From Bradyrhizobium guangzhouense (lineage in GTDB: Bacteria > Pseudomonadota > Alphaproteobacteria > Rhizobiales > Xanthobacteraceae): a DNA stretch of 64,000 nt. The notes under the pieces are model-generated. The model saw only the letters and a program-made list of their open reading frames with translations. It was not told the origin of the DNA and made no database searches. Numbering within the stretch: the first letter of the stretch is position 1; each line of letters begins with the position of its first letter. Position numbers and translations under genes: made by a program. The stretch is from positions 1,674,001-1,738,000 of the forward strand of contig NZ_CP030053.1 in assembly GCF_004114955.1 (NCBI RefSeq), read 5' to 3'. Below are positions 16,105 to 25,062 of the stretch, in pieces.

Positions 16105-16196
16105 GCAGCCTCCTGGAAGTGGCGTCGGTCAGTCGGCCGGCCTCTTCAGGATGGCGGGATGCGCATTGGAAAACGAGATGGGACGGGGGCGGGAGA

Positions 16197-16213
16197 TATA
16201 GGAATCTCATAAA
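16197..16213. promoter_or_regulatory. Copy C of the 17-bp dyad motif
   Basis: TATAGGAATCTCATAAA. It lies 93-109 bp upstream of the 155-aa gene. The exact reverse complement occurs at 16436-16452. Confidence 0.5.
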
Positions 16214-16256
16214 GACGGGCGCAGTGCGTGAGGGACGCGGCCCTGCCGGCGAACGC

Positions 16257-16393
16257 CGCTGTCATCCCCGCGAACGCGGGGATCCATAACCACAGGGAGA
16301 TGTCGCGGAGCCAAATCGGTAACCGCGAGTCATCGCCAAACTTCTCCCTGTGGCTATGGGTCCCGGGCCAGCGCTTGCCCGGGACGACAGCGG
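16257..16393. repeat. Intergenic palindromic repeat, class 2 (CGCTGTCATCCCCGC...)
   Basis: An inverted-repeat element starts CGCTGTCATCCC and ends GGGACGACAGCG, with inner arms CCATAACCACAGGGAG and CTCCCTGTGGCTATGG. It would form a long hairpin. The element fills most of the space between dyad copies C and D, upstream of the kdp genes. Such mobile-looking palindromes are common in Bradyrhizobium intergenic DNA. No ORF is seen here. Confidence 0.75.
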
Positions 16394-16435
16394 AGGTTGC
16401 CTCACGAGCCGCGCCCAACCGCGTTCGCCGCCGCC

Positions 16436-16452
16436 TTTATGAGATTCCTATA
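16436..16452. promoter_or_regulatory. Copy D of the 17-bp dyad motif
   Basis: TTTATGAGATTCCTATA, an exact inverted copy of 16197-16213, oriented toward the kdp region about 165 bp upstream of its first small ORF. It could be the kdp-side operator, or (with copy C) the terminal inverted repeats of a small inserted element. Confidence 0.45.
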
Positions 16453-16617
16453 ACTTCGCCATAGCCCTCGTCTCGAAAACCTATGCCCGTGGTGGCACTT
16501 CAGCACGGTCAAAAGTCCCGGCGGCGCGCGAATTCAACTGCTTTTGATCTAGCGCAAATCGCCCGACCAAACCTGCGGAAGAGTTGCGCCACGATTGCGC
16601 GCAACGAGGAGCATCCC

Positions 16618-16701
16618 ATGATGGACATTCTCATGCTGGCGCTGGGCTTCGGCTTCTTTGCCCTTGCGATCGGCTACACCTACGCCTGCGAACGGCTGTG
16701 A
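16618..16701 (+). CDS. Small membrane peptide at the head of the kdp operon
   Basis: A 27-residue peptide, MMDILMLALGFGFFALAIGY plus a short YACERL end, made almost entirely of one transmembrane helix. GAGGAG lies 6 bases before the ATG, a strong ribosome-binding site. Similar tiny ORFs before kdpF are known in other bacteria and are thought to be part of or to assist the Kdp complex. It is 11 bp upstream of kdpF. Confidence 0.65.
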   Translation: MMDILMLALGFGFFALAIGYTYACERL

Positions 16702-16712
16702 CGGAGCGGATC

Positions 16713-16802
16713 ATGATCTTCGATTATGCGCTCGCCGGTGCCGTCTCGTTCGGCCTCCTGATCTACCTCACTTATGCGCTGCTGCGGCCGGAACGGTTCT
16801 GA
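16713..16802 (+). CDS. kdpF: K+-transporting ATPase subunit KdpF
   Basis: A 29-residue single-span membrane peptide whose sequence (YALAGAVSFGLLIYLTYALL and RPERF at the end) matches the KdpF family, which ends typically in L-x-x-P-E-x-F. KdpF stabilises the KdpABC complex in the inner membrane. The ATG 16713 is preceded by ACGGAG about 5 bases upstream. The gene lies between the 27-aa peptide and a 42-aa ORF, all in one direction. Confidence 0.85.
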   Translation: MIFDYALAGAVSFGLLIYLTYALLRPERF

Positions 16803-16805
16803 GCC

Positions 16806-16934
16806 GTGCTGCTGCTTGTCGAATTGCTGCTGGCGGACGCCGCGCTGGTCGGCTGCCTGCTTGTGGTGTTCCTGCCGCTGTTGCGGGCAAAAAGTCCGAA
16901 GGATTGCACCAAGCCTGAAGGGTTGATTCCATGA
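16806..16934 (+). CDS. Putative small membrane protein between kdpF and kdpA, 42 aa
   Basis: A GTG-started frame begins 3 bp after the kdpF stop and ends by overlapping the kdpA start (ATGA). It encodes one hydrophobic span ([19 protein letters not shown]) with a basic, Cys-containing tail. The tight spacing on both sides argues for translation by coupling, but there is no clear Shine-Dalgarno. It is not a known Kdp subunit. It might only carry ribosomes from kdpF to kdpA. Confidence 0.45.
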   Translation: MLLLVELLLADAALVGCLLVVFLPLLRAKSPKDCTKPEGLIP

Positions 16935-18634
16935 CTGTGATCGGTTGGCTCCAGATCATTCTTTTCTGCGCCATCATCGTCGCGCTGACAAAGCCGCTCG
17001 GCTGGTACATGACGCGCGTGTTCAATGGCGAGAAGACATTCCTCTCGCCGGTACTGCGTCCGATCGAGGCCGGCATCTACTGGATCTCGGGCGTCGACGA
17101 GAAGCGCGAGCAGCACTGGCTGACCTACACGGTCGCCATGCTGCTGTTCCATGTCGGCGGCTTCCTCATCATCTACGGTGTGATGCGGCTCCAGGCCGTG
17201 CTGCCTTTCAATCCGGCAGGTCAAACAGCGGTCGCCGAAGATCTGTCCTTCAACACCGCGATCTCCTTCATCACCAACACCAACTGGCAGAACTACGGCG
17301 GCGAGAGCACGATCTCCTATCTCGTGCAGATGCTTGGCCTGACGCATCAGAACTTCCTGTCGGCGGCAACGGGCATTGCGCTAGCGGTCGCCTTGATCCG
17401 CGGCTTCTCGCGCGCCTCGATGCGCACCGTTGGAAATTTTTGGGTCGACGTCACGCGCTGCACACTCTATGTGCTGCTGCCGATCTGCATTGTCTACACG
17501 CTGTTCCTGGTCTGGCAGGGCATGCCGCAGACGCTCGGCGACTATGTCGATGCGACGACGCTCGAGGGCGCCAAGCAGACCATCGCGGTCGGGCCGGTGG
17601 CCTCTCAGGTCGCGATCAAGATGCTGGGCACAAACGGCGGCGGCTTCTTCAACGCCAATGCCGCGCATCCGTTCGAGAACCCGACCGCGCTGTCGAACTT
17701 CGTGCAGATGCTGTCGATCTTCGCGTTGGGTGCCGCGCTGACCAACGTGTTCGGCCGCATGGTCGGCAACCAGCGCCAGGGCTGGGCGATCCTCGCCGTG
17801 ATGGGCTTGCTGTTCGTCGCCGGCGTGGCCGTCACCTACTGGGCGGAAGCCAGCGGCACCTCGATGCTGCAGGCGCTGGGTCTGACCGGCGGCAACATGG
17901 AAGGCAAGGAGGTCCGCTTCGGCATCGTCGCGTCCTCGTTGTTCGCCGTGATCACGACGGCCGCCTCCTGCGGAGCGGTCAATGCCATGCACGACAGTTT
18001 TACCGCGCTCGGTGGCATGATCCCGCTGATCAACATCGAGCTCGGCGAAATCATCGTCGGCGGTGTCGGCGCCGGTATGTACGGCATGCTGCTGTTTGTC
18101 ATTCTGGCGATCTTCGTCGCCGGCCTGATGGTCGGCCGCACCCCAGAATATGTCGGCAAGAAGATCGAGGCGCGCGAGGTCAAGATGGCGATGCTCGCGA
18201 TCCTGGTGCTGCCGCTGATGATCCTGGGCTGGACCGCCGTTGGCGTGGTCTATCCGGCGGCGGTCGCCTCCATGGCGAATGCCGGCCCGCACGGCTTCAC
18301 CGAGGTGCTCTACGCCTATACGTCGGGGACCGGCAACAACGGCTCGGCCTTTGCGGGCCTGAGCGGCAATACCTTCTTCTACAACCTCACGCTCGCCTCC
18401 GCGATGTTCGTCGGCCGCTTCTTCATGATCGTTCCGGCGATGGCGATCGCAGGCTCGCTCGCCGCCAAGAAGTCGATCCCGCCTTCGGCGGGCACGTTCC
18501 CGACCACGGGCGGGCTGTTCGTCGGCCTCGTCGTCGGCGTGATCCTGATCATGGGCGGCCTGACCTTCTTCCCGGCCCTCGCGCTCGGCCCGATCGTCGA
18601 GCATCTCGCGATGAACGCCGGCAACCTCTTCTAA
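16931..18634 (+). CDS. kdpA: K+-transporting ATPase, potassium-binding subunit KdpA
   Basis: This 567-residue inner-membrane protein is the channel-like subunit of the high-affinity K+ pump KdpFABC. It has about ten transmembrane segments and the four filter-type pore loops of the family: [12 protein letters not shown] (about residue 115), [19 protein letters not shown] (about 235), the [17 protein letters not shown] region (about 350) and [18 protein letters not shown] (about 465). The glycines and threonines expected in the K+ filter are present. Length is normal (about 560). The start overlaps the preceding small ORF. kdpB follows after 17 bp. Confidence 0.96.
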   Translation: MTVIGWLQIILFCAIIVALTKPLGWYMTRVFNGEKTFLSPVLRPIEAGIYWISGVDEKREQHWLTYTVAMLLFHVGGFLIIYGVMRLQAVLPFNPAGQTAVAEDLSFNTAISFITNTNWQNYGGESTISYLVQMLGLTHQNFLSAATGIALAVALIRGFSRASMRTVGNFWVDVTRCTLYVLLPICIVYTLFLVWQGMPQTLGDYVDATTLEGAKQTIAVGPVASQVAIKMLGTNGGGFFNANAAHPFENPTALSNFVQMLSIFALGAALTNVFGRMVGNQRQGWAILAVMGLLFVAGVAVTYWAEASGTSMLQALGLTGGNMEGKEVRFGIVASSLFAVITTAASCGAVNAMHDSFTALGGMIPLINIELGEIIVGGVGAGMYGMLLFVILAIFVAGLMVGRTPEYVGKKIEAREVKMAMLAILVLPLMILGWTAVGVVYPAAVASMANAGPHGFTEVLYAYTSGTGNNGSAFAGLSGNTFFYNLTLASAMFVGRFFMIVPAMAIAGSLAAKKSIPPSAGTFPTTGGLFVGLVVGVILIMGGLTFFPALALGPIVEHLAMNAGNLF

Positions 18635-18651
18635 TTTCTGGAGTGACCTCC

Positions 18652-20766
18652 ATGGACGCCATGAAACTGCAAAAACGCGCATCGGTCTCGGCGATGCTCG
18701 ACCCCAAGATCGTCCTGCCCGCGATCCGCGCGTCGTTCACCAAGCTCGATCCACGACTGATGGTCAAGAATCCCGTGATGTTCGTGGTCGAGATCGTCGC
18801 CGCGCTCACCACGGTGATCTTCCTGCGCGACCTTGTCACGTCAGGTGCGAATCTCGGCTTCACCTTCCAGATCATCCTCTGGCTCTGGTTCACGGTGCTG
18901 TTCGCCAACTTCGCAGAAGCTGTCGCGGAGGGGCGCGGCAAGGCCCAGGCGGATTCGCTGCGCAAGACCCGCACCGAAAGCCAAGCCAAGCTCCTGAATG
19001 GGGCAGGCCACGACTTCAAGCTTGTGCCGGGCACGAGCCTCAAGGTCGGTGACATCGTGCTGGTCGAGGCCGGCGATACCATCCCGTCCGACGGCGAGGT
19101 GATCGAGGGCGTTGCCTCCGTCAACGAGGCCGCCATCACCGGCGAATCCGCTCCCGTGATCCGCGAGTCCGGCGGCGACCGCTCGGCGGTCACCGGCGGC
19201 ACGCAGGTGCTGTCCGACTGGATCCGCGTCCGCATCACGGCCGCGCAGGGCTCGACCTTCATCGACCGCATGATCAAGCTGGTCGAAGGCGCCGAGCGCG
19301 CCAAGACGCCGAACGAGATCGCGCTCAACATCCTGCTCGCCGGCCTCACCATCATCTTCGTGTTCGCCACCGTCACCATTCCGAGCTACGCCGCCTATGC
19401 CGGCGGCTCGATCTCGGTGATCGTGCTGGTCGCGCTGTTCGTGACGCTGATTCCGACCACGATCGGTGCGCTGCTGTCGGCCATCGGCATCGCCGGCATG
19501 GACCGCCTGGTCCGCTTCAACGTGCTGGCGATGTCGGGTCGCGCGGTCGAGGCGGCCGGTGACGTCGACACGCTGCTGCTCGACAAGACCGGCACCATTA
19601 CGCTGGGCAACCGCCAGGCGACGGCGTTCCGCCCCGTTCGCGGCGTCACCGAGCAGGAGCTGGCGGACGCCGCCCAACTCGCCTCGCTCGCCGACGAGAC
19701 CCCCGAAGGCCGCTCCATCGTCGTGCTGGCGAAGGAAAAATACGGCATCCGCGGCCGCGACATGGCCGAGCTCGGCGCCACCTTCATCCCGTTCACGGCG
19801 CAGACCCGCATGAGCGGCGTCGATGCCGGCGGCTCGTCGGTGCGCAAGGGCGCCGTCGATGCCATGCTGAACTACGTGGGCGGTGGTGCGTCGCTGGCCG
19901 TCGCCTCCGGCAATACGGCCCGCGCCATTCAGCCGGCCGCGCTCTCCGACACCGGCCGCGAAGTCCAGACCATCGCGGACGATATCTCCAAGGCGGGCGG
20001 CACGCCGCTCGCGGTCGCCAAGGACGGTCGGTTGCTCGGCGTCATCCAGCTCAAGGACATCGTCAAGGGCGGCATCCGCGAGCGCTTTGCCGAGCTGCGC
20101 CGCATGGGCATCCGCACCGTCATGATCACCGGCGACAACCCGATGACCGCAGCCGCGATCGCGGCGGAGGCCGGTGTCGACGACTTCCTGGCGCAGGCGA
20201 CGCCCGAGGACAAGCTCAAGCTGATCCGCGACGAGCAGGCCAAGGGCAAGCTGGTCGCCATGTGCGGCGACGGCACCAACGACGCGCCGGCGCTGGCGCA
20301 GGCCGATGTCGGTGTCGCCATGAACACCGGCACCCAGGCCGCCCGCGAAGCCGGCAACATGGTCGACCTCGATTCCAACCCGACCAAGCTGATCGAGGTG
20401 GTCGAGATCGGCAAGCAGCTCTTGATGACGCGCGGCGCGCTGACGACCTTCTCGATCGCCAATGACGTCGCGAAATATTTTGCGATCATCCCGGCGATGT
20501 TCCTGGCGTTCTACCCGCAGCTCAACGTGCTGAACGTCATGAACCTGTCGAGCCCGCAGAGCGCGATCCTGTCGGCGATCATCTTCAATGCGCTCGTCAT
20601 CATCGGCCTGATCCCGCTGGCGCTGAAAGGCGTTGCCTATCGCGCCGTCGGCGCCGGCGCGCTGCTTCGGCGTAACCTCTTGATCTACGGCCTCGGCGGC
20701 ATCGTCATTCCCTTCATCGGCATCAAGGCGATCGACCTCGTCGTCGTCGCCTTGCACCTGGCTTGA
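18652..20766 (+). CDS. kdpB: K+-transporting ATPase, catalytic subunit KdpB
   Basis: This 704-residue P-type ATPase subunit hydrolyses ATP to drive K+ import through KdpA. The motifs are complete and ordered: actuator TGESAPV (about residue 165), phosphorylation site [10 protein letters not shown] (Asp311), nucleotide-binding [14 protein letters not shown] (about 400), [14 protein letters not shown] (about 495), and hinge [18 protein letters not shown] (about 540). The first about 20 residues extend beyond the E. coli protein. ATG 18652 has TCTGGAG upstream. A palindromic repeat lies between this gene and kdpC, unlike the compact operon of enterics. Confidence 0.97.
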   Translation: MDAMKLQKRASVSAMLDPKIVLPAIRASFTKLDPRLMVKNPVMFVVEIVAALTTVIFLRDLVTSGANLGFTFQIILWLWFTVLFANFAEAVAEGRGKAQADSLRKTRTESQAKLLNGAGHDFKLVPGTSLKVGDIVLVEAGDTIPSDGEVIEGVASVNEAAITGESAPVIRESGGDRSAVTGGTQVLSDWIRVRITAAQGSTFIDRMIKLVEGAERAKTPNEIALNILLAGLTIIFVFATVTIPSYAAYAGGSISVIVLVALFVTLIPTTIGALLSAIGIAGMDRLVRFNVLAMSGRAVEAAGDVDTLLLDKTGTITLGNRQATAFRPVRGVTEQELADAAQLASLADETPEGRSIVVLAKEKYGIRGRDMAELGATFIPFTAQTRMSGVDAGGSSVRKGAVDAMLNYVGGGASLAVASGNTARAIQPAALSDTGREVQTIADDISKAGGTPLAVAKDGRLLGVIQLKDIVKGGIRERFAELRRMGIRTVMITGDNPMTAAAIAAEAGVDDFLAQATPEDKLKLIRDEQAKGKLVAMCGDGTNDAPALAQADVGVAMNTGTQAAREAGNMVDLDSNPTKLIEVVEIGKQLLMTRGALTTFSIANDVAKYFAIIPAMFLAFYPQLNVLNVMNLSSPQSAILSAIIFNALVIIGLIPLALKGVAYRAVGAGALLRRNLLIYGLGGIVIPFIGIKAIDLVVVALHLA

Positions 20767-20769
20767 GTT

Positions 20770-20857
20770 CGTCATTGCGAGCGAAGCGAAGCAATCCAGA
20801 AATGTCTCCGCGGTTGACAGCCTGGATTGCTTCGTCGCTTCGCTCCTCGCAATGACG
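20770..20857. repeat. Intergenic palindromic repeat, class 1, inside the kdp operon
   Basis: The same element as at 3744-3830 (CGTCATTGCGAG...CTCGCAATGACG with AAGCAATCCAGA-type arms). It fills nearly the whole 111-bp gap between kdpB and kdpC, so the kdp mRNA would carry a large hairpin there. Confidence 0.85.
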
Positions 20858-20877
20858 AGAGAAATTGGAGAAAACAC

Positions 20878-21483
20878 ATGCTCAGAGAAATCCGCCCTGC
20901 CATCGTCCTGTTGCTGGTGCTCACCGCCATCACGGGCCTGGCCTATCCGCTCGCCATGACCGGCATCGCCGGCGCGATCTTCCCCGCCAAGGCGCAAGGC
21001 AGCCTGATCGAGAAGGACGGCAAGGTGGTCGGCTCCGCCCTGATCGGGCAGGAGTTCAAGGACGACAAATATTTCCACGGCCGCCCCTCGGCGACGCTGG
21101 CGCCGGATCCGAACGATTCGACCAAGACGGTGTCCGCGCCCTACAACGCCGCCAATTCCGGCGGCTCCAATCTCGGCCCGACCAGCAAGGCGCTGGCCGA
21201 CCGGCTGAAGGAGGATGTGGACAAGCTCAGGAGCGAGAACCCGAAGGCCCCCGTTCCGGTCGATCTGGTCACGACCTCGGCGAGCGGTCTCGACCCCGAC
21301 ATTTCGCCTGAGGCCGCGCAATTCCAGGTGCCGCGCGTCGCCAAGGTGCGGAATATGCCGGAGGATGCACTGAAGGCGCTCGTCGCCGCCAACACCGAGG
21401 GCCGCCTGCTCGGCCTGCTCGGCGAACCCAGGGTTAACGTTCTGGCGCTGAATCTCGCGTTGGATCGTGCGTCCGCGAAGTAG
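20878..21483 (+). CDS. kdpC: K+-transporting ATPase subunit KdpC
   Basis: A 201-residue protein with one N-terminal transmembrane helix ([20 protein letters not shown]) and a periplasmic domain. Family landmarks are [43 protein letters not shown] and the C-terminal [17 protein letters not shown]. KdpC is the accessory subunit that stabilises KdpFABC and raises its nucleotide affinity. ATG 20878 follows GGAG in GAAATTGGAG; the frame is open upstream only through the repeat. A gap of 39 bp leads to kdpD. Confidence 0.96.
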   Translation: MLREIRPAIVLLLVLTAITGLAYPLAMTGIAGAIFPAKAQGSLIEKDGKVVGSALIGQEFKDDKYFHGRPSATLAPDPNDSTKTVSAPYNAANSGGSNLGPTSKALADRLKEDVDKLRSENPKAPVPVDLVTTSASGLDPDISPEAAQFQVPRVAKVRNMPEDALKALVAANTEGRLLGLLGEPRVNVLALNLALDRASAK

Positions 21484-21522
21484 CGTCTAGGCCGGGAATA
21501 TCAGGATGATTATATTGGCCTG

Positions 21523-24246
21523 ATGGTTCAGCAACGCCGCGATCCCGAACAACGTCCATCGCCCGAGGCGCTGCTGGAAGCCGCGCGCCGGGAAGAAAGC
21601 GCCAGCGGCAAGCTCAAGATCTTCGTCGGCGCCGCCCCCGGCGTCGGCAAGACCTACGAGATGCTGCAGAGCGCCCATGCCAGGCGCAAGGCCGGTATCG
21701 ATGTCGTGGTCGGTTTCGTCGAAACCCATGGCCGCGCCGAGACCGAGGCGCTGGTGCGGGGACTGGAGGTCGTCCCGCGCAAGCTGCTCGATTACCGCGG
21801 GCAGGTCGTCGAGGAGATGGACCTCGACGCCGTGATCGCGCGGCGGCCGAAGATCGCGCTGGTCGACGAGCTCGCCCACACCAACGCCGCCGGCAGCCGC
21901 CATCCGAAGCGCTATCTCGACGTCGAGGAGCTGCTGTCCCACGGCATCGACGTCTATACCGCCGTCAACATCCAGCACATCGAGAGCCTCAACGACGTCG
22001 TCGCCCAGATCACCCATGTCCGGGTGCGCGAGACCGTGCCGGATTCGATCTTCGATCGCGCCGATGCGATCGAGCTGATCGACCTCACGCCCGACGACCT
22101 GATCCAGCGCCTGCGCGAAGGCAAGGTCTACGTCCCCAAGCAGGCCGAACGGGCGCTGGAGCATTACTTCTCGCCCGGCAATCTCACCGCGCTGCGCGAA
22201 CTGGCGCTGCGGCGCACGGCCGAGCGGGTCGACGAGCAACTGCTCAATCACATGCAGGCGAACGCCATCGCCGGGCCCTGGGCCGCGGGCGAGCGCATCC
22301 TGGTTTGCGTCAGCGAGGATCCGCGCGCGGCCAGCCTGGTGCGCTACACCAAGCGGCTCGCCGACCGGCTCCATGCGCCGTTCACCGCGATCTCGATCGA
22401 GACGCGGCGCTCGCTCCAGCTTTCGGACCAGGAGCGCGACCGGCTGGCCGACACGCTGCGGCTTGCCGAATCGCTCGGCGGCGAGGCGCTGACCATTCCG
22501 GCCGTCGGCCGGCGTATCGCCGACGACGTCATCAACTTCGCGCAAGGCAACAACGTCACCCAGATCGTGATCGGCAAGTCGACCCGCTCGCGCTGGTTCG
22601 AGATGACGCGAGGCTCGGTCGTGCATGACCTGGTGCGGCGCGCCGGCAATATCAGCGTTCACGTCATTCCCGGCGACGAGCTGCCCGACGAGCCGGTGCC
22701 GAAGACGGCGGTGCAGACCGCAGCGCGGTCCGAGCCGTTCGATCCGCTGCCCTATCTGAAATCGCTCGGCGTCGTGCTGGTCGGACTCGGCGCCGCAGAG
22801 CTGCTGCAGCCGCGATTCGGCATCGAGAACGTGGACCTCGTGCTGCTCACCGCGGTGGTCGCGGTCGCGGTGCGCTACGGCCTGTGGCCGTCGCTGCTTG
22901 CCAGCATCGCGGCCTCGCTCGCCTATAATTTTTTCTTCCTGCCGCCGGTCTACACCTTCACCATCACCGATCCGACCAACGTCGCCGCGTTTTTCTTCTT
23001 CATGCTGATCGCGATCCTGGTCTCGAACGTCGCCGCGCGCGTGCGCACGCAGGCCGATACCGCGATCAGCCGCATCAGGACGACCGAGCAGCTCTATGCG
23101 TTCAGCCGCAAGCTGGCCGGCACCGCCACGCTCGACGACGTGCTGTGGGCCTCGGCCTATCAGATCGCGCTGATGCTGAAGGTCCGCGTGGTGCTGCTGC
23201 TGCCGGAGGACGGGCTTTTGACGGTGAAGTCGGGCTATCCGCCGGAGGACCAGCTCGACCAGGCCGACCTCGCCGCCGCCAACTGGGCCTGGAGCAACGA
23301 CCGCTCTGCGGGCCGGGGTTCGGATACGCTGCCGGGCGCCAAGCGGTTGTTCCTGCCGATGCGCACCGGGCGCGGGCCGATCGGCGTGATCGGCATCGAC
23401 AATGACCGCACCGGCCCGCTGCTGACGCCGGACCAGCGCCGGCTGCTGGATGCGCTGGTCGATCAGGGCGCGCTCGCGATCGAGCGTGTTCTGCTGGTCG
23501 AGGACATGGACCGCGTCAAGCGCACGGTCGAGTCCGAGCGCTTGCGCTCGGCGCTGTTGACCTCGATCTCGCACGATCTGAAGACGCCGCTCGCCTCCGT
23601 GCTCGGCGCCGCCTCGACCATACGCGATCTCGCCGGCGCGCTGTCCGACACCGAGAAGCGCGATCTGCTCGCGACCGTGATCGACGAGTCCGAGCGGCTC
23701 AACCGCTTCATTGCCAACCTGCTCGACATGACCAAGCTGGAATCCGGCGCGATCGTGCCCAACACGGCGCTGCACGACCTCGGCGAGATCGTCGGCAGCG
23801 CGCTGCGGCGCGCCTCGAAAATCCTCACCTCGCACAAGGTCGAGCTGGTGCTATCGGCCGACCTGCCGATGCTCGAGCTCGACGCCGTTCTGTTCGAGCA
23901 GGTGCTGTTCAACCTGCTCGACAACGCCGCGAAATATTCATCGCCCGAGACCACGATCGCGATCAGGAGCCGGCGCGAGCGTGACCATGTGGTGCTCGAA
24001 GTCGCTGACGAGGGGGACGGCATTCCGCCCGACGAGCTCGAGAGCGTGTTCGACAAGTTCTATCGCGTGCAGAAGGGCGATCATGTCCGCCCCGGCACCG
24101 GGCTCGGGCTCGCCATCTCCCGCGGCTTCGTCGAGGCGATGCGCGGCACGATCACGGCCGCCAACCGCAGTGACCGGCGCGGCGCCGTTTTGACCATCCG
24201 TCTGCCGGTTCCGGCACAGACCAAAGCATTGGATACCGCCGCATGA
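21523..24246 (+). CDS. kdpD: Osmosensitive K+ channel sensor histidine kinase KdpD
   Basis: This 907-residue membrane sensor phosphorylates KdpE and responds to low K+ and osmotic stress. The order of domains is canonical: the N-terminal KdpD domain with Walker A GAAPGVGKT (residues 36-44) and LVDELAHTNAAGSRH, a universal-stress-type domain (about 250-375), four close transmembrane helices (about 410-510, including YGLWPSLLASIAASLAYNFF), a GAF domain (about 525-650), HisKA with His684 in SISHDLKTPLASV, and the ATPase with N (FNLLDNAAKYS), G1 (VADEGDGIPPDE) and G2 (GTGLGLAIS) boxes. The full length equals the E. coli type (894). It overlaps kdpE by 4 bp. Confidence 0.96.
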   Translation: MVQQRRDPEQRPSPEALLEAARREESASGKLKIFVGAAPGVGKTYEMLQSAHARRKAGIDVVVGFVETHGRAETEALVRGLEVVPRKLLDYRGQVVEEMDLDAVIARRPKIALVDELAHTNAAGSRHPKRYLDVEELLSHGIDVYTAVNIQHIESLNDVVAQITHVRVRETVPDSIFDRADAIELIDLTPDDLIQRLREGKVYVPKQAERALEHYFSPGNLTALRELALRRTAERVDEQLLNHMQANAIAGPWAAGERILVCVSEDPRAASLVRYTKRLADRLHAPFTAISIETRRSLQLSDQERDRLADTLRLAESLGGEALTIPAVGRRIADDVINFAQGNNVTQIVIGKSTRSRWFEMTRGSVVHDLVRRAGNISVHVIPGDELPDEPVPKTAVQTAARSEPFDPLPYLKSLGVVLVGLGAAELLQPRFGIENVDLVLLTAVVAVAVRYGLWPSLLASIAASLAYNFFFLPPVYTFTITDPTNVAAFFFFMLIAILVSNVAARVRTQADTAISRIRTTEQLYAFSRKLAGTATLDDVLWASAYQIALMLKVRVVLLLPEDGLLTVKSGYPPEDQLDQADLAAANWAWSNDRSAGRGSDTLPGAKRLFLPMRTGRGPIGVIGIDNDRTGPLLTPDQRRLLDALVDQGALAIERVLLVEDMDRVKRTVESERLRSALLTSISHDLKTPLASVLGAASTIRDLAGALSDTEKRDLLATVIDESERLNRFIANLLDMTKLESGAIVPNTALHDLGEIVGSALRRASKILTSHKVELVLSADLPMLELDAVLFEQVLFNLLDNAAKYSSPETTIAIRSRRERDHVVLEVADEGDGIPPDELESVFDKFYRVQKGDHVRPGTGLGLAISRGFVEAMRGTITAANRSDRRGAVLTIRLPVPAQTKALDTAA

Positions 24247-24932
24247 GTGCCGCCCCGATCAAGGTCCTGGTGATCGACGACGAGCCGCCGATCCGCAAAT
24301 TGCTGCGGATGGGGTTATCGACACAAGGCTACGAGATCCTGGAAGCGTCGAACGGCAAGGTCGCGCTGGAGAAGCTCGGCGAAGGGCCGGCGCTGATCAT
24401 TCTCGATCTCGGCCTGCCCGATATCCAGGGCCATGAGCTCTTGCGCACCATTCGCGCCCGCAATGAAGCCGTGCCGATCGTGGTGCTGTCGAGCCGCGGC
24501 GACGAGGCCGGCAAAGTGCAGGCGCTCGATCTCGGCGCCGATGATTATCTGACCAAGCCGTTCGGCATGGACGAGCTGCTGGCGCGCCTGCGCGCCGCGC
24601 TGCGGCACCAGTTGCAGGTGCAGGGCGAGCGTCCGGTGTTCCGTACCGGCGATCTCTCGGTCGATCTGGTGCGCCGCATCGTCAAGCTCGGCGAGCGCGA
24701 GATCAAGCTGTCGCCGAAGGAATATGATCTCCTGCGCGTGCTGGTCCAGCACGCCGGCAAGGTGCTGACCCACAGATTCCTGCTCAAGGAGCTCTGGGAC
24801 GAGCTGACCGACGCACAATATCTGCGCGTCTATGTCCGCCAGCTCCGCCAGAAGATCGAAGCCGATCCGGAGCGCCCGCAATATGTGCTGACCGAGACGG
24901 GGATCGGGTACCGGCTGAAGGCGGGGGATTGA
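24243..24932 (+). CDS. kdpE: KdpE response regulator (OmpR family)
   Basis: This 229-residue transcription factor activates kdp expression when phosphorylated by KdpD. The receiver domain has the acidic pair Asp12-Asp13, the phosphoacceptor Asp55 in IILDLGLPD, the switch serine in VVLSSRG, and the lysine in DDYLTKPFG. The C-terminal winged helix (about 130-226) carries the KLSPKEYDLLRVLVQHAGKV and YVRQLRQKIE motifs typical of OmpR/PhoB proteins. The start overlaps the kdpD stop (ATGA), so levels of kinase and regulator are coupled. It ends before a palindromic repeat that separates it from convergent ku. Confidence 0.96.
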   Translation: MSAAPIKVLVIDDEPPIRKLLRMGLSTQGYEILEASNGKVALEKLGEGPALIILDLGLPDIQGHELLRTIRARNEAVPIVVLSSRGDEAGKVQALDLGADDYLTKPFGMDELLARLRAALRHQLQVQGERPVFRTGDLSVDLVRRIVKLGEREIKLSPKEYDLLRVLVQHAGKVLTHRFLLKELWDELTDAQYLRVYVRQLRQKIEADPERPQYVLTETGIGYRLKAGD

Positions 24933-24964
24933 CGGTCCCGTGGGACGCGATCCTGCCTCCACAC

Positions 24965-25051
24965 CGTCATTGCGAGCGCAGCGAAGCAATCCAGAGTCCC
25001 TCCGCGGAGGCAGTCTGGATTGCTTCGTCGCAAGGGCTCCTCGCAATGACG
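24965..25051. repeat. Intergenic palindromic repeat, class 1, between kdpE and ku
   Basis: Same family as 3744-3830: CGTCATTGCGAGCGCAGCG at the left end and CTCCTCGCAATGACG at the right end, with AAGCAATCCAGA/TCTGGATTGCTT arms. It lies between two convergent genes and may act as a two-way transcription end. Confidence 0.85.
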
Positions 25052-25062
25052 CCGGTGTAAAA

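Noticed and set aside
16197..16452. A miniature transposable element with 17-bp terminal inverted repeats (copies C and D)
   Set aside because: The exact inverted repeats fit a MITE, but no target duplication is visible and similar motifs (A, B) stand alone upstream of other genes, so a regulatory site is preferred. Not excluded.
16945..20766. A very long plus-strand open frame across kdpA and the beginning of kdpB
   Set aside because: It reads kdpA out of frame with Arg/His-rich sequence and only enters the right frame at kdpB. KdpB starts at 18652.
18841..21321. An 826-codon minus-strand open frame opposite kdpB and kdpC
   Set aside because: Shadow of real kdp genes; rich in Arg/Gly/His with no recognisable domain.
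21487..23835. A 782-codon minus-strand open frame opposite kdpD
   Set aside because: Antisense shadow; kdpD has complete domains on the plus strand.
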